Shown piece by piece: positions 39,110-47,842 of a stretch of DNA of 64,000 bases (position 1 is the first letter of the stretch; every line of letters starts with the position of its first letter). Below the pieces are notes generated by a model that searched no databases, was not told the origin of the DNA, and saw only the letters and a list, made by a program, of their open reading frames with translations. Origin of the DNA: Archivesica marissinica (Eukaryota; Mollusca; Bivalvia; Venerida; Vesicomyidae); contig CM026401.1 in NCBI GenBank assembly GCA_014843695.1, positions 26,681,978 through 26,745,977 on the forward strand. The letters run 5' to 3'. The translations under genes were made by a program, and so were the position numbers.

Positions 39110-39390
39110 TGTCCAATGTTTGAGTTTGCGTTCTTGAAACAATTGTTTATATGCTGCCCACATTTTGATTTATCATCAAATACAACACCCATATCACGCT
39201 ACTGGGAACTGTTTCTAATTTCATTTCCTGAACTAATCTGGCCATAATATACATGAATAGTGGCACACTTCTCTACATTGAATTATATGCGTCACTTTTC
39301 ACTCCCATAAACTAATTATATCAGTGTCAAATTTTATATGTTCGGTTTCATTGTCTGCATTTCATCATTTGTTATCATCTGCAAACAGGC
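39110..39390 (-). pseudogene. CR1/L2-like LINE, RT palm fragment
   Basis: The minus strand shows LFADDNK at about 39380, then TEHIKFDTDIISLWE. In another frame it shows RDMGVVFDDKSKCGQHINNC followed by FKNANSNIGQ, close to the usual EKDLGVIFDDKLKF-x-xHI-x-x-x-x-x-KANSVLG pattern. At least two frameshifts and several stops show long decay. Confidence 0.7.
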
Positions 39391-40037
39391 GGATGATAGA
39401 ATACTTGATCACAATAACCAACGAGACACAATCAACACTCATGTACAATATTAATAAGTTTAATGTACAACGAAAGATAAATATTTACATTAATGAAATA
39501 ATAAAACAATGGTAACATTAGTTAATGAAATAAACTATGACAAATGGAAGATAATCTTCACACGAAAACACAATCGCTCACGGGTAAATGGGTCACTGAG
39601 AGGAAACTCTCTAAGTTCAGTTAAATGTATATAAGGACTTTGCGTTAGCTACACAGAATAAACACACATCATAGTAACCACTTCAAATAATACAAAGTAC
39701 GTATCTGATTTAAATAACAGGGTTCAATCCTGACACCGATGTTCCCATTTTGGCTCCCGGGATAGTGTTGGTTTTCCTTGAGATTACATCAAGTCCACCA
39801 AGAACATCGATGTGAGGGTCAGACCTACACACGTAGATAAACAAATGACGTTTTCTCCGGGATCTGTATCTCCGGGAATATAAACAACAGTGTCTGCAGT
39901 ACGTAGTTGGGGATCTCTAACGTCCTCCAAATCCTCACCGGGAATATATTACCGGGGACAGAAGCTTGACTTCAAGCAGTAAACTACAATACGCACATTT
40001 ACCGACCTCTTAGTGGTCGAAATAACATAATCGTGTG
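39391..40037. other. single-copy spacer
   Basis: No recognised gene. A GC-richer patch at about 39740-39970 repeats the word CGGGA several times but has no clear structure. Confidence 0.35.
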
Positions 40038-40050
40038 TGCCATGAATGTT

Positions 40051-40340
40051 GTGTGTGTTTTACGTTTATTTATCGTCGTTACCGGTTACCCATATGAGCG
40101 ACGCCTCCTGAAGAGATTAGTCATTTTAGATGTTTGGAGGATAGTGCAATGATACAGACAGAGACCCATTCCAGAGTCTCCTCTGGTTCATTTACGTGCA
40201 CGGTGTAAAGCACCGACACGAGACCTCGGTTTAACGTCCCATCTGAAAGACTGTTAATTGTATTAGGGTCAGACGGGGGATCGAACCTGCGATCCCTAGA
40301 TTACCAGTCCAGCGTGTTACCACTGGACTACAGATCCGTC
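40051..40340 (-). mobile_element. SINE family A, copy 3, with 13-bp target-site duplication
   Basis: Complete copy in reverse orientation. The perfect duplication TGCCATGAATGTT lies at 40038-40050 and 40341-40353. The B box (GGTTCGATCCC on the minus strand) and tail are intact. The perfect duplication suggests the youngest of the copies here. Confidence 0.95.
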
Positions 40341-40353
40341 TGCCATGAATGTT

Positions 40354-40607
40354 TTAAAATGACACATTATATTACTGAGTTGAGCACACTTTCCACAAAA
40401 AACTCATATATTTTACCTATAACTCATCGCAAGATAAGTCACCCGATTGTTTAACGCTTTATCAAAAGAGGCATTGCCTTGCTAACGTACATTATCATTA
40501 CAAAAATATGATTGTGATAAGCTTGTGAGTTCCTTCTCGAATTTGACAAAATGTCCATGGATCTTTATGATTTCGGGTACCGTAAATACTATTAAGAAAA
40601 AGAAGAA
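40354..40607. other. single-copy spacer
   Basis: No gene seen. Confidence 0.35.
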
Positions 40608-40652
40608 GAAGAATGCTTTATTAAGACTTAAACTTTACAGTTTCTCGTCGAT
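40608..40652 (-). mobile_element. retroelement 3'-end fragment with AATAAA
   Basis: It matches 13096-13140. The minus strand reads AAGTTTAAGTCTTAATAAAG and then a TTCTTC run, as expected for a polyadenylated retroelement end. Confidence 0.5.
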
Positions 40653-41033
40653 ATTAAGTATCCGGTCAAAAATGTACTGATTTATAAGATAGTTCAATTT
40701 ACCCAAATATGATGCAAGTTTTTACTATACAAGTATGCAGAAATTGAAGCCCACATATCAACTTTGTGACACCAAGCACACATCCTTGTGGTATACGGTT
40801 CGTTTAATCTGTCCAATCTGGCATGCAATGATTTACTACCACACACTGTTTTTTGTCTGCTAAGAAGGCTTTACTCCAGTTTAATATATTATGAGACAGG
40901 CATGTTGAACAGAATCAATGTGTTTGTTGCTTGTATTTAGGTTTTGGCATTATTTGGCAACTCTCCAGATATTATTGTTAGAGAAAGACCCCGTGCCCCC
41001 CCCCCCTTCGAGCTGTATTTCATGTATAGTCGG

Positions 41034-41160
41034 GCACATACCACAAGCCAGCTGGATAGCTTCCTCACAAGGAACAATTCGACACCACAGTGGGATTCGA
41101 ACCGATAGTGGTGATTTGAAATCAACGAACTTAACCAGCCGACCACGGAGGCCCCCGGCA
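41034..41160 (-). mobile_element. SINE family D (tRNA-derived)
   Basis: On the minus strand, TGGTCGGCTGGTTAAG is an A-box-like start and CGGTTCGAATCCCAC is a consensus B box. TGATTTCAAATCA lies between them as the anticodon region. The body GTCGAATTGTTCCTTGTGAG then GAAGCTATCCAGCTGGC matches the fragment at 21110-21200. A C10 run at 40997-41006 lies just to its left. Confidence 0.7.
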
Positions 41161-41194
41161 CATAACCCAATACCTCCTTATAATCGTAATATAC

Positions 41195-41390
41195 ATACGA
41201 CTCCGTTGTTAAGGCGTCCGCCTATAGAGTGGGAGTACGAAGGTTAGAGTAAGTGAGTTGCGAGCCGCCAGCTAGTTAAATAATGGTTACCGATTCGCGA
41301 AGTAACTATGTCCATAAGAGGTGTCTCATAAGACAGTAATGGCTGTCCCTTTCAATAGGGGTGACACTATAATAATCAAACACTTTACCT
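41195..41390 (+). mobile_element. degenerate tRNA-like SINE, family G
   Basis: CGTTGTTAAGGCGTCCGCCT and GTGGGAG...GGTTAGAGT look like an eroded tRNA D-arm, anticodon arm and B box. The following 130 bp to GGGGTGACACTATAATAATC would be its body. No second copy in this window confirms it. Confidence 0.35.
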
Positions 41391-42317
41391 TACGTAATAC
41401 ACAAAGGTAACATCGTTATCTACCCAAACGGTCGTCTAATAGCTGAAGTGCGCAAGAACATAGAGAACGAAAACCAAGCTGAGAAGTAGGAAATAATGTA
41501 TCCATATTAATGAGACACCACATCATATCTGACTAACTTTTCCATAGCTCAACAGATATTAGTAGTACCTTCCTTGGAAAATAGTATATATATAATAGTA
41601 TATAAACCTACTTATGATAGTGTATAACACGCGTACGGTTCGATCTTGTATCCCCGGAGGATCATCTGTTTTAGCCTTTCAGGTGATACCATTTAAGTTA
41701 TTTCGGTATATGGATGATCAGCAATCACTTTCACTAATAACTGTTAGTGACTGTAGCTTTCACATTAACATATTACACATGTGGACCAATGATAGTGGTT
41801 AATAACCGTTTTCAATTTTGTCTTGATTTCTAGTATGTTTCAGTATCTGTAATGTATAAATGGAACTCGTTTATGTAGCCAATAACACTATGTGTCCGTT
41901 ATTAATAGTGGCTATCAGTTTAAAGAACTCGATTATTACACAATACTTTATTTTCGGTTCGTTCATTTCGAAATCTGGCTTGTAGTACTTGAACTTATTT
42001 ACGCGAGTTATCGCACGAACATTAGTCTTAATTGCTTCCTCATAGACTTGAACAGAGCATATGCGTCATTAAGTGGTTTATTAAGCTCGTGATGAACTGC
42101 TTTAAGAGAAATGTAACTGAGTTGCAACAATTAATTCAATCCGTACATGGATTACAGCAGTTAGTGTGATATATTCTCGATATAACATGGCTATCCACAC
42201 AATATATGTTCATGTTTCATTCTTCATGACTAGTAAGTTGATTTCTCTATTTAATGGACGATTTAGGGGTGCACTGGCAACTTTACTGAAGCCATACTAT
42301 TTATTTCGGATGAACAG
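41391..42317. other. AT-rich DNA, no gene seen
   Basis: Several short frames with no recognisable domain and no convincing splice-bounded exon. Confidence 0.35.
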
Positions 42318-42420
42318 TTTATACGGATTTAATTTTACTCGATTGCGAAACAAGTTCTTGCTACATTATATTAATCGCACTCAATACCTCATTCCTATTG
42401 GAATGCATCGCTCATTTACA
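42318..42420 (-). mobile_element. SINE family C tail fragment
   Basis: GTTTATACGGATTTAATTTT then CTCGATTGCGAAACAAGTTC and CCTCATTCCTATTGGAATGC align with the copies at 21201 and 61548. Confidence 0.6.
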
Positions 42421-42507
42421 TACCCGTTGAATAGCACCGATATATGATACCTGGGTTTATAGTCCCATATGTGAGGCTGTTAATAGTATTATGATCAATC
42501 ATTACAG

Positions 42508-42639
42508 ACGGGTCTGTAGTGCAGTAGTTAACACGTAGGACTGAAAATCCAGGATCGCAGGTTCAATCCCCCATCTGACCCTTATTAAAATTTACAGTCT
42601 TTCAGTCTTTAAACCGAGGTCTGGTGTCGTTGCTTTACT
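42508..42639 (+). mobile_element. SINE family A, copy 5, 3'-truncated
   Basis: The head (GGTCTGTAGTGCAGTAGTTA, B box GGTTCAATCCCC) and the first part of the body to GTGTCGTTGCTTTAC match family A. The rest is missing or diverged beyond recognition, and the B box has one change. Confidence 0.75.
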
Positions 42640-43364
42640 CAAGTAATATACTCGGACGAATATTTCACGATCAAAGCATCACCAGATCGGACATGACTGT
42701 AACGTACCCATCCGATTAGTCCTGAGCCTTCTAGGCCAGAACATTGTAAAATATTTGTGTGTAACATACTTAGTAAACGTGTAATGGGCTAAGTGAAAAA
42801 AGTCATATATATGGCAATCATAGAAAAGGTGGATATTGTGAACGAACAATATGACGTATTAAATTATTATAGAGGGTTTGAAAATAGCAAGGCAATATCT
42901 TAAAAAAGGTTGGACATGTAAAATAAACATGGCTTGTCCTAGGGCTTGGCATGACCAGCCGATTGCCAGTACGACCATCACGTCTACACCGAATCAAAGG
43001 CCAATGTAGTGTGTTGGGAACTACAAAATCGTAACAGTGCAGTCCCCTCAACCACCAGGATCCTCTTCTCCGGCTTACGGGATGCCATTTCCCCCCTTTT
43101 CTGGGGGAGTTGCACCTCTCTGCAGGGAGATACAGCTGGCAATGGGCCCTGAATATAAATATTTCAAAATGGGGACACACACAAACACACATCGATTGTC
43201 ATGGCACATATTTAACTGAGGACAATATACAAACCAAACTGTACATACACTTTAACATAATTATTGTTTTAAAATTATAATCACCCAGGCATATCTTGCG
43301 TCTGTTTTTTGGAATTATTAATACAATATAATCAATGAACCGTGAATAGAGCGTTGAAATATGC
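42640..43364. other. spacer with a GC-rich island, no gene assigned
   Basis: The stretch 42940-43170 is GC-rich against AT-rich surroundings (for example CTCCGGCTTACGGGATGCCA and a C-run/G-run pair CCCCCC...GGGGG). The minus strand is open across it for 124 codons, but the peptide shows no domain I recognise. It might be an unrecognised transposon or exon. Confidence 0.35.
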
Positions 43365-43608
43365 TCAATGACACAGTCAAATCTGTCTTAAGCTGCCACC
43401 CGAAGGTGCAATTGGCCTTTTTAAAACCTCTTCAATAAAGGTAATTGTCTTACCATGGTCCGATTTCAACCTGTTAGCCGCGACATTTCGTTGAGTATAT
43501 TGAGTAACAGTTATTTAGGTGAACTCGATCATTATACACATTTTATAACCAAGTACTCAATACTCCTAATATAGTGTACAATTTTAACTACTTTCTACAA
43601 TCAAGTAT

Positions 43609-43680
43609 ATCTGTAGAGTAGTTGTTAACGCAGCTGGACATTGATTTGAAAGTCCTCGATTCAATTCCTGAAAGCGTCAC
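43609..43680 (+). other. weak tRNA-like sequence
   Basis: GTAGAGTAGTTGTTAACGCA, then TTTGAAAGTCC, then CGATTCAATTCC resemble a degraded tRNA-derived head. The B box has two mismatches, so function is unlikely. Confidence 0.25.
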
Positions 43681-43691
43681 TTTTTTTTAAG

Positions 43692-44064
43692 TCATTCGAG
43701 TTTTTGATGCACAAGTTTTTTAAGATTCACTGTACTCATGCAATATATTTGGCAACTGGTATAAGCCCTTTCTGCATTATATTTTATAACCCTCTCGCAT
43801 GCAAAACTTTGGACCTCAACATAATTTGACGTGTTCTTTCTAGTTGTAATCGTATTTCTGACAAAGTCTTTAATGTTTTTCCAAGTTATGTTCCTTAAAC
43901 ATGGCTCTTTTGACAGACACATTTCTATGTCTGATTTCTTGGGTATTTTGGAAAGAATTACATTGCCTTCCATGTGGCGTATAGCTGCAATACTCTCATT
44001 ATCTCTCCAATGTCTTTTTCTGGTAGAACGAACTTCAAATATAACAAGACCATATATAATTAAC
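43692..44064 (-). CDS. Myb/SANT-like C-terminal domain fragment inside a TIR element
   Basis: Reading from about 44064 after an acceptor-like CCAACTTTAG, the frame gives EVRSTRKRHWRDNESIAAIR, then KIPKKSDIEMCLSKEPCLRN, then ITWKNIKDFVRNTI, and ends at 43692. The pattern W-x-D/E-x-E...P-x-K-x-D-x-E-x-CL-x-x-EP-x-L-x-N-x-TW-x-x-IK-x-FV-x-N-x-I is one I associate with a domain repeated in many fish and mollusc genes of transposon origin; the exact family name is not certain. It has the Trp spacing of a Myb/SANT-like helix bundle, so DNA binding is an inference. There is no transposase catalytic core, so this is either a last exon of a larger gene or a non-autonomous element that captured it. Confidence 0.5.
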
Positions 44065-44148
44065 TAAAGTTGGAGAGGTTGAAGAGGTCTTAAAAGGCCA
44101 CTCGCACCTTTGGGTGGCTGCTTAAGACAGATTTGACTGTGTCATTGA

Positions 44149-45025
44149 TTCTACAGAAATCACATCATCTCATATATATTTATTTTCAATTTTACCAGAA
44201 CGAAATACGCTGGCTTGTAACAGGAAACTGCTCTTTATCAATGTAAAGTATGTGCTACAATCCTCATCTGTAATAAGTATGTACTCGTTTTTGTCAAACT
44301 AAAAACAAGTGTTTTATGTGTGTGATGGGTGTCAATTGAGGACACACATATACACATGTGTATAGGTAACCTTTCAAATGAGGACACACGTCAAATGACG
44401 TCACCATTTGACAAATACCTCAACATCAGGTGGAAGCAGAGCATATATATAGATGGCTATATGTCAGCATCCAACATTGTTTGAGCCGCAAGTGTGACCC
44501 TGACCCTGACCCTGACCGTGGGAGTATAAACATGGTTATTATGTGCGACACAATTGTGTGAAGTAAGATAAAAATAGTTCTATGTATGTGGAAGTCACAG
44601 AGCAGCCATGACATTGTTGATGTATACAAGGTAGTAGTGAGACTGCCAATTTACTATAATGTACATCATAAGAAAGCTGCCGACTGAGAAACCCTAATCG
44701 CAGACATGAAATGTAGTCAACTGACTGTCCAATGTCACATTGACCGTAACACAACATGACAGAGCTTTAAATTGTTTCAAAATTTGGACACACAATATAG
44801 GCATCTGACCTTTGGCCCACGAGAACTGAAACGTGGCCTCTACACATCGTCTTGATATTGTGAGTATTTGTGCTAGATTACGTGTCCATCCCTTAAAGAG
44901 ACTCGAGTTATGGAGTGGACACAATGTTATGGATGAAGACCAGTTCCTATTCCCCCCTGTTTAATTATAAAGTTACAATGACAGAATAGTGCATCAGACA
45001 CCATTGTTAGATAATGCCAAGCACA
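44149..45025. other. possible 5' region of the Ig-LDLa gene; no gene seen
   Basis: It contains a palindromic TGACGTCA (44396-44403, CRE-like), a TATATATA stretch about 45 bp downstream (about 44444) and a short CCCTGA tandem (44489-44512). These could mark a promoter for the plus-strand gene that follows, but the evidence is positional only. Confidence 0.25.
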
Positions 45026-45057
45026 ATGAGTTACCTGTTCCTGTCTGTCTTCTGTTG
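45026..45057 (+). CDS. possible signal-peptide exon of the Ig-LDLa gene
   Basis: ATG at 45026 opens MSYLFLSVFC, a short hydrophobic start typical of a signal peptide, and meets a donor TTG|gtagaa at 45058 in phase 2. An alternative acceptor at 45306 (TTGTCTCAG) would continue it in frame into the Ig exon. The alternative is that the Ig exon starts at 45258 (acceptor TATATTCCAG, phase 1), where AFLLVTAWKC would itself be the end of the signal peptide, started by an exon I cannot see. The two models exclude each other. Confidence 0.2.
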
Positions 45058-45257
45058 GTAGAAGTATCCTCAAGATCAAATATATGTCAAACGTATGCTT
45101 TAAGAAAAGGGATTCGAATACGTTACTATGTAAACAATTGATTAATCCTAACTGTGCTGTTGTAACTATTCCTATGATGTGTACCATTCTTGAATACAAT
45201 ATTGTTTAAACTAAACGTATGTTATTTGATTGAATGAACTATACATCTATATTCCAG

Positions 45258-45492
45258 CATTTCTACTGGTTACTGCCTGGAAATGTAACACATCGAATTG
45301 TCTCAGCTATCCATTGTCGCTGAAACTGTGGAATAACCATATACAAGTATCCGCCAGAACATTGAATGTCAAGGTCGGGTCAGAGTTCAGCGTCACGTGT
45401 GACGGATCCTGTGTCGGGAGCCGTACAGACCCCCATCTTAGATGGTATGGCCCAGACAAACATTGGATAGCTTACGAAGGGTACAATAACAG
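45258..45492 (+). CDS. Ig-like domain, 5' half exon
   Basis: The acceptor TATATTCCAG ends at 45257, with donor AACAG|gtattc at 45493. The frame reads AFLLVTAWKC, then LNVKVGSEFSVTCDGSC, then DPHLRWYGPDKHWIAYEGYN. These are the B-strand Cys and C-strand Trp of an immunoglobulin fold. The exon starts in phase 1 and ends in phase 2 (AG|). Adding the exon at 58259 in phase 2 supplies exactly the missing half (the DEGIYAC strand F), giving a domain of about 95 residues. The frame can also be read on past the donor to a TGA at 45587. That stretch lacks the second Cys, so I treat it as intron. The hydrophobic AFLLVTAW may be the end of a signal peptide, which would place the product in the secretory pathway. 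Confidence 0.6.
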
Positions 45493-45897
45493 GTATTCCA
45501 TAACTAAGTTTACTAATTTGTCTACATTTAAGCAAATTCGCTGGGGGAATAATGATATGTATGCACGAAAATCCACAGGCAACAATTGAGATGCTTGCTT
45601 GCACGAAGTACCTATAAACGAAAACGTTATTATGATTTCGGCAAACAACTGAAACAGAAAAGTGGATAAAACGTACTTGCAATTGTCTCTTAGTACTAGC
45701 ATGACATGCAGATCAATATCGTTCTACAATCCATAATAATCCATTACAATATGTATAGCCTAATAGTATACTATATCAGTATTATAATGAAACCAATAGA
45801 AATATCAAATAGTGTTTAACAGAAGAACAAATAAATATTTAACAATATTACTTCTCGCCTAGTAGCAACTGGTATATATTTATTATCTAAACGTAAT

Positions 45898-46212
45898 TTA
45901 GGTGATACTGCCGACCCGAAATAAACAGTCTATCAATTTGAGCTTGATAGCAATACGCTTCCTATTTGCAAAATACAGAAACGTTTGCAAAGAACAAATA
46001 CAGTTCTTAGATATAAATGATAATAACTGACCACATGTATGTGATGCTGGCAAAGTACTGTAAATTAGTACAGCATATTTCTTTCTAAGATCACGGTAAT
46101 GCGGACAAACAAGTAAAGAGTGATATTCATCTTCAGTTTTTCTCATTGTACAGGATTTACAAAGTCGTTGATCGCATGGTGTACTAACATGCCTCCCAGT
46201 TTCAATATACAC
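45898..46212 (-). pseudogene. LINE ORF2 C-terminal fragment
   Basis: The minus strand reads YIETGRHVSTPCDQRLCKSC, then EDEYHSLLVCPHYRDLRKKY, and runs to a stop at 45898. It is the same ETGR...C-x2-C...DEYH-x-LL-x-C knuckle as in the copies at 12.8, 32.4 and 54.9 kb. Nothing of the RT core is recognisable upstream (46213-46500), so the copy is 5'-truncated. It lies antisense in the predicted intron. Confidence 0.75.
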
Positions 46213-46715
46213 TCAACACATATCCGAGTGTCACCAGTCCTGGTATTTTATAATATTTGCACCCAATTAATAATCATACAATATAAATAATTTCTTATTG
46301 TCTTTTAATGCATTTTATCCGAAATGATTATACAGAAACTCATGCATAACGATCTGTATTAAAATATAACCAATAAGATGATATGAATATTGATATATAT
46401 ATTTGTTTAGTAGATTACTCAGAATACTGTAAAACATGAGGTGACCGGTTAGGAATGTTGTTGAGTGCATAGACTGTCTGAGGATATTCTGAATCAAGCT
46501 ATATTCATTTTTAAACTGATTGTCACAATTCCAAAAAGGTTACTATTTTACAAATTGTATCCGTTACAAGATGAGCATTGGGCAATATGTTCAGTACATT
46601 TTTAATGTAGTTGAACATTGCTGAAACATGTGTAAGATTGGCTAGTTAAGTATTTTTTTCATTCGGCCCTCTTCCTAGATGCATTTCTATTTAACAAATA
46701 CATAATCGCAAACAT
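46213..46715. other. AT-rich intronic DNA, no gene seen
   Basis: Possibly decayed LINE sequence continuing from the fragment on the left. Not recognisable. Confidence 0.3.
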
Positions 46716-46982
46716 GGTTGTCCGATTAGCGCAGTGGTAGCGCTCTTGCTTCTCACCAATGCAACCCGGGTTCGATCCTCGGACCTGGAAGTATGTAAGA
46801 TGTGGTACGGTGGTCGCCAGATCGGACATGTTGGTTTTCTGTGGATACTCCGGTTTCCTCCCACACGGATGACCACATATAGGCTTTAATTCGCGCCAAC
46901 GATAGTGATCAATATAAGTTGTTAGAACTTGCTTCGCAATCGTTGTAAAATCAATTTTAGTTTAAGTTTAAGACTTAAAATA
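46716..46982 (+). mobile_element. SINE family C, full-length copy
   Basis: The tRNA-like head has a consensus A box (TTAGCGCAGTGGTAGCGC), an anticodon-loop region TTCTCACC (Glu-CTC-like) and a B box (GGGTTCGATCC). The acceptor arms GTCCGA/TCGGAC pair perfectly. The central part contains GATACTCCGGTTTCCTCCCA, similar to conserved central domains of metazoan SINEs. The tail GAACTTGCTTCGCAATCG then TTTTAGTTTAAGTTTAAGAC is shared, in reverse, by the fragments at 21201, 42318 and 61548. A tRNA scanner might flag the head as a tRNA gene; the body shows it is a SINE. Confidence 0.85.
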
Positions 46983-47236
46983 AACATCGCATATTATGGA
47001 TCAACTTTATTTCATATTATATAGGTCAATATGACCCATGAGGTACACCAATTTACAAACACGAACATAACAAATAGTGGTGACAAATCTTGCGGAGAAG
47101 GCATAGTATGCACTGTAACGATGTTATTATTCAATTTAAAAATTAATCACAAGAATATACTAGCATAACAATGTTCATAATGTATATAGCAAACCTGTAT
47201 TTACTTCCATTAAGAATATCACAGAGTACAACAGGT

Positions 47237-47312
47237 CATATACATATTATAACCACCCATATGTATATATAGTAACATATACATATTATAACCACCCATA
47301 TGTATATATAGT
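47237..47312. repeat. 39-bp satellite, left island (2 units)
   Basis: Two units identical in type to the main array at 47843-54031, separated from it only by the MITE insertion. They share ATATTATAACCACCCATATG. Confidence 0.95.
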
Positions 47313-47842
47313 CAGGCCCGTCGCTGGGCATACGCAAGTACGCATGTGCGTATCATTGGTCTCAGAAAATGAAAAAAATGAAAACTCCAAAAATGCATTC
47401 GTGTTAGTAATGATGACTTGTTAACCAGTTTATGATGTACCCATGATGTAATAGCATTGCTTACTTGGTTACTAGTCGGGATACATAGGCGCCGTGATGT
47501 ATGTAGTGGTGCAATAATTGAGCCCATTGCAAATATGGTGCATCTCGAAATTTAGTTTGTGCTCTTTTACGTTCTTGTTTAATTAATAAGGGGCGATAGA
47601 TCATGTATATTATACATCTAGCCTTAATTTATACCTTTATACGGATTGTCGTAAGAACTTTAGTCCTACAATTGTATGTTACAAAATGCATTGAAATGCA
47701 TGAAATTGCTTCCTCATTTCAAAAATCTCGAGGGGGGGGGCATGTCCACGGACCCCCCTAGCGTACTCGCTCGCTATGCTCACTCGAGGAACAAGCATAT
47801 TTGGCCGTGCGTATCTTCAACATAGCTCCAGCGACGGCCCTG
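47313..47842. mobile_element. 530-bp hAT-like non-autonomous transposon (MITE) with TSD
   Basis: The ends are inverted repeats: CAGGCCCGTCGCTGGG on the left, and CAGGGCCGTCGCTGGAG when the right end is read inwards. The 5-bp sequence ATAGT is duplicated at 47308-47312 and 47843-47847. Removing the element and one ATAGT restores a perfect 39-bp satellite unit, so the borders are exact. CAGGGCC-type ends resemble hAT transposons, and a 5-bp duplication fits the hAT5-type group rather than the usual 8-bp one. Near the right end lie a G-run and GGACCCCCCTAGCGTACTCG. No transposase is encoded. Confidence 0.9.

Larger units (their letters stand above)
43365..44148 (-). mobile_element. 784-bp DNA-transposon-like element with 70-bp terminal inverted repeats
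   Basis: The left end (43365-43435) begins TCAATGACACAGTCAAATCT, and the right end (44079-44148) is its inverted copy with about 85-90 percent identity. The inverted repeats continue through GCCACCC and AAGGTGC to ACCTCTTCAA. No target-site duplication is obvious. The interior carries a coding segment on the minus strand (43692-44064) and a possible tRNA-like scar (43609-43680). Confidence 0.75.

Noticed and set aside
44489..44512. Telomere-like repeats
   Set aside because: Only a few CCCTGA units occur, and the animal telomere repeat would be CCCTAA. The satellite word TTACCC at 2.7-12.4 kb is also not telomeric.
45493..45589. Continuation of the Ig exon to the stop at 45587, making a truncated Ig pseudogene
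   Set aside because: The stretch lacks the F-strand Cys (MYARKS). A good donor at 45493 and the phase-matched exon at 58259 supply a better second half.
46716..46790. A tRNA-Glu gene
   Set aside because: The head has good A and B boxes, but it continues into a SINE body with a tail shared by three other loci, and the anticodon stem is imperfect.
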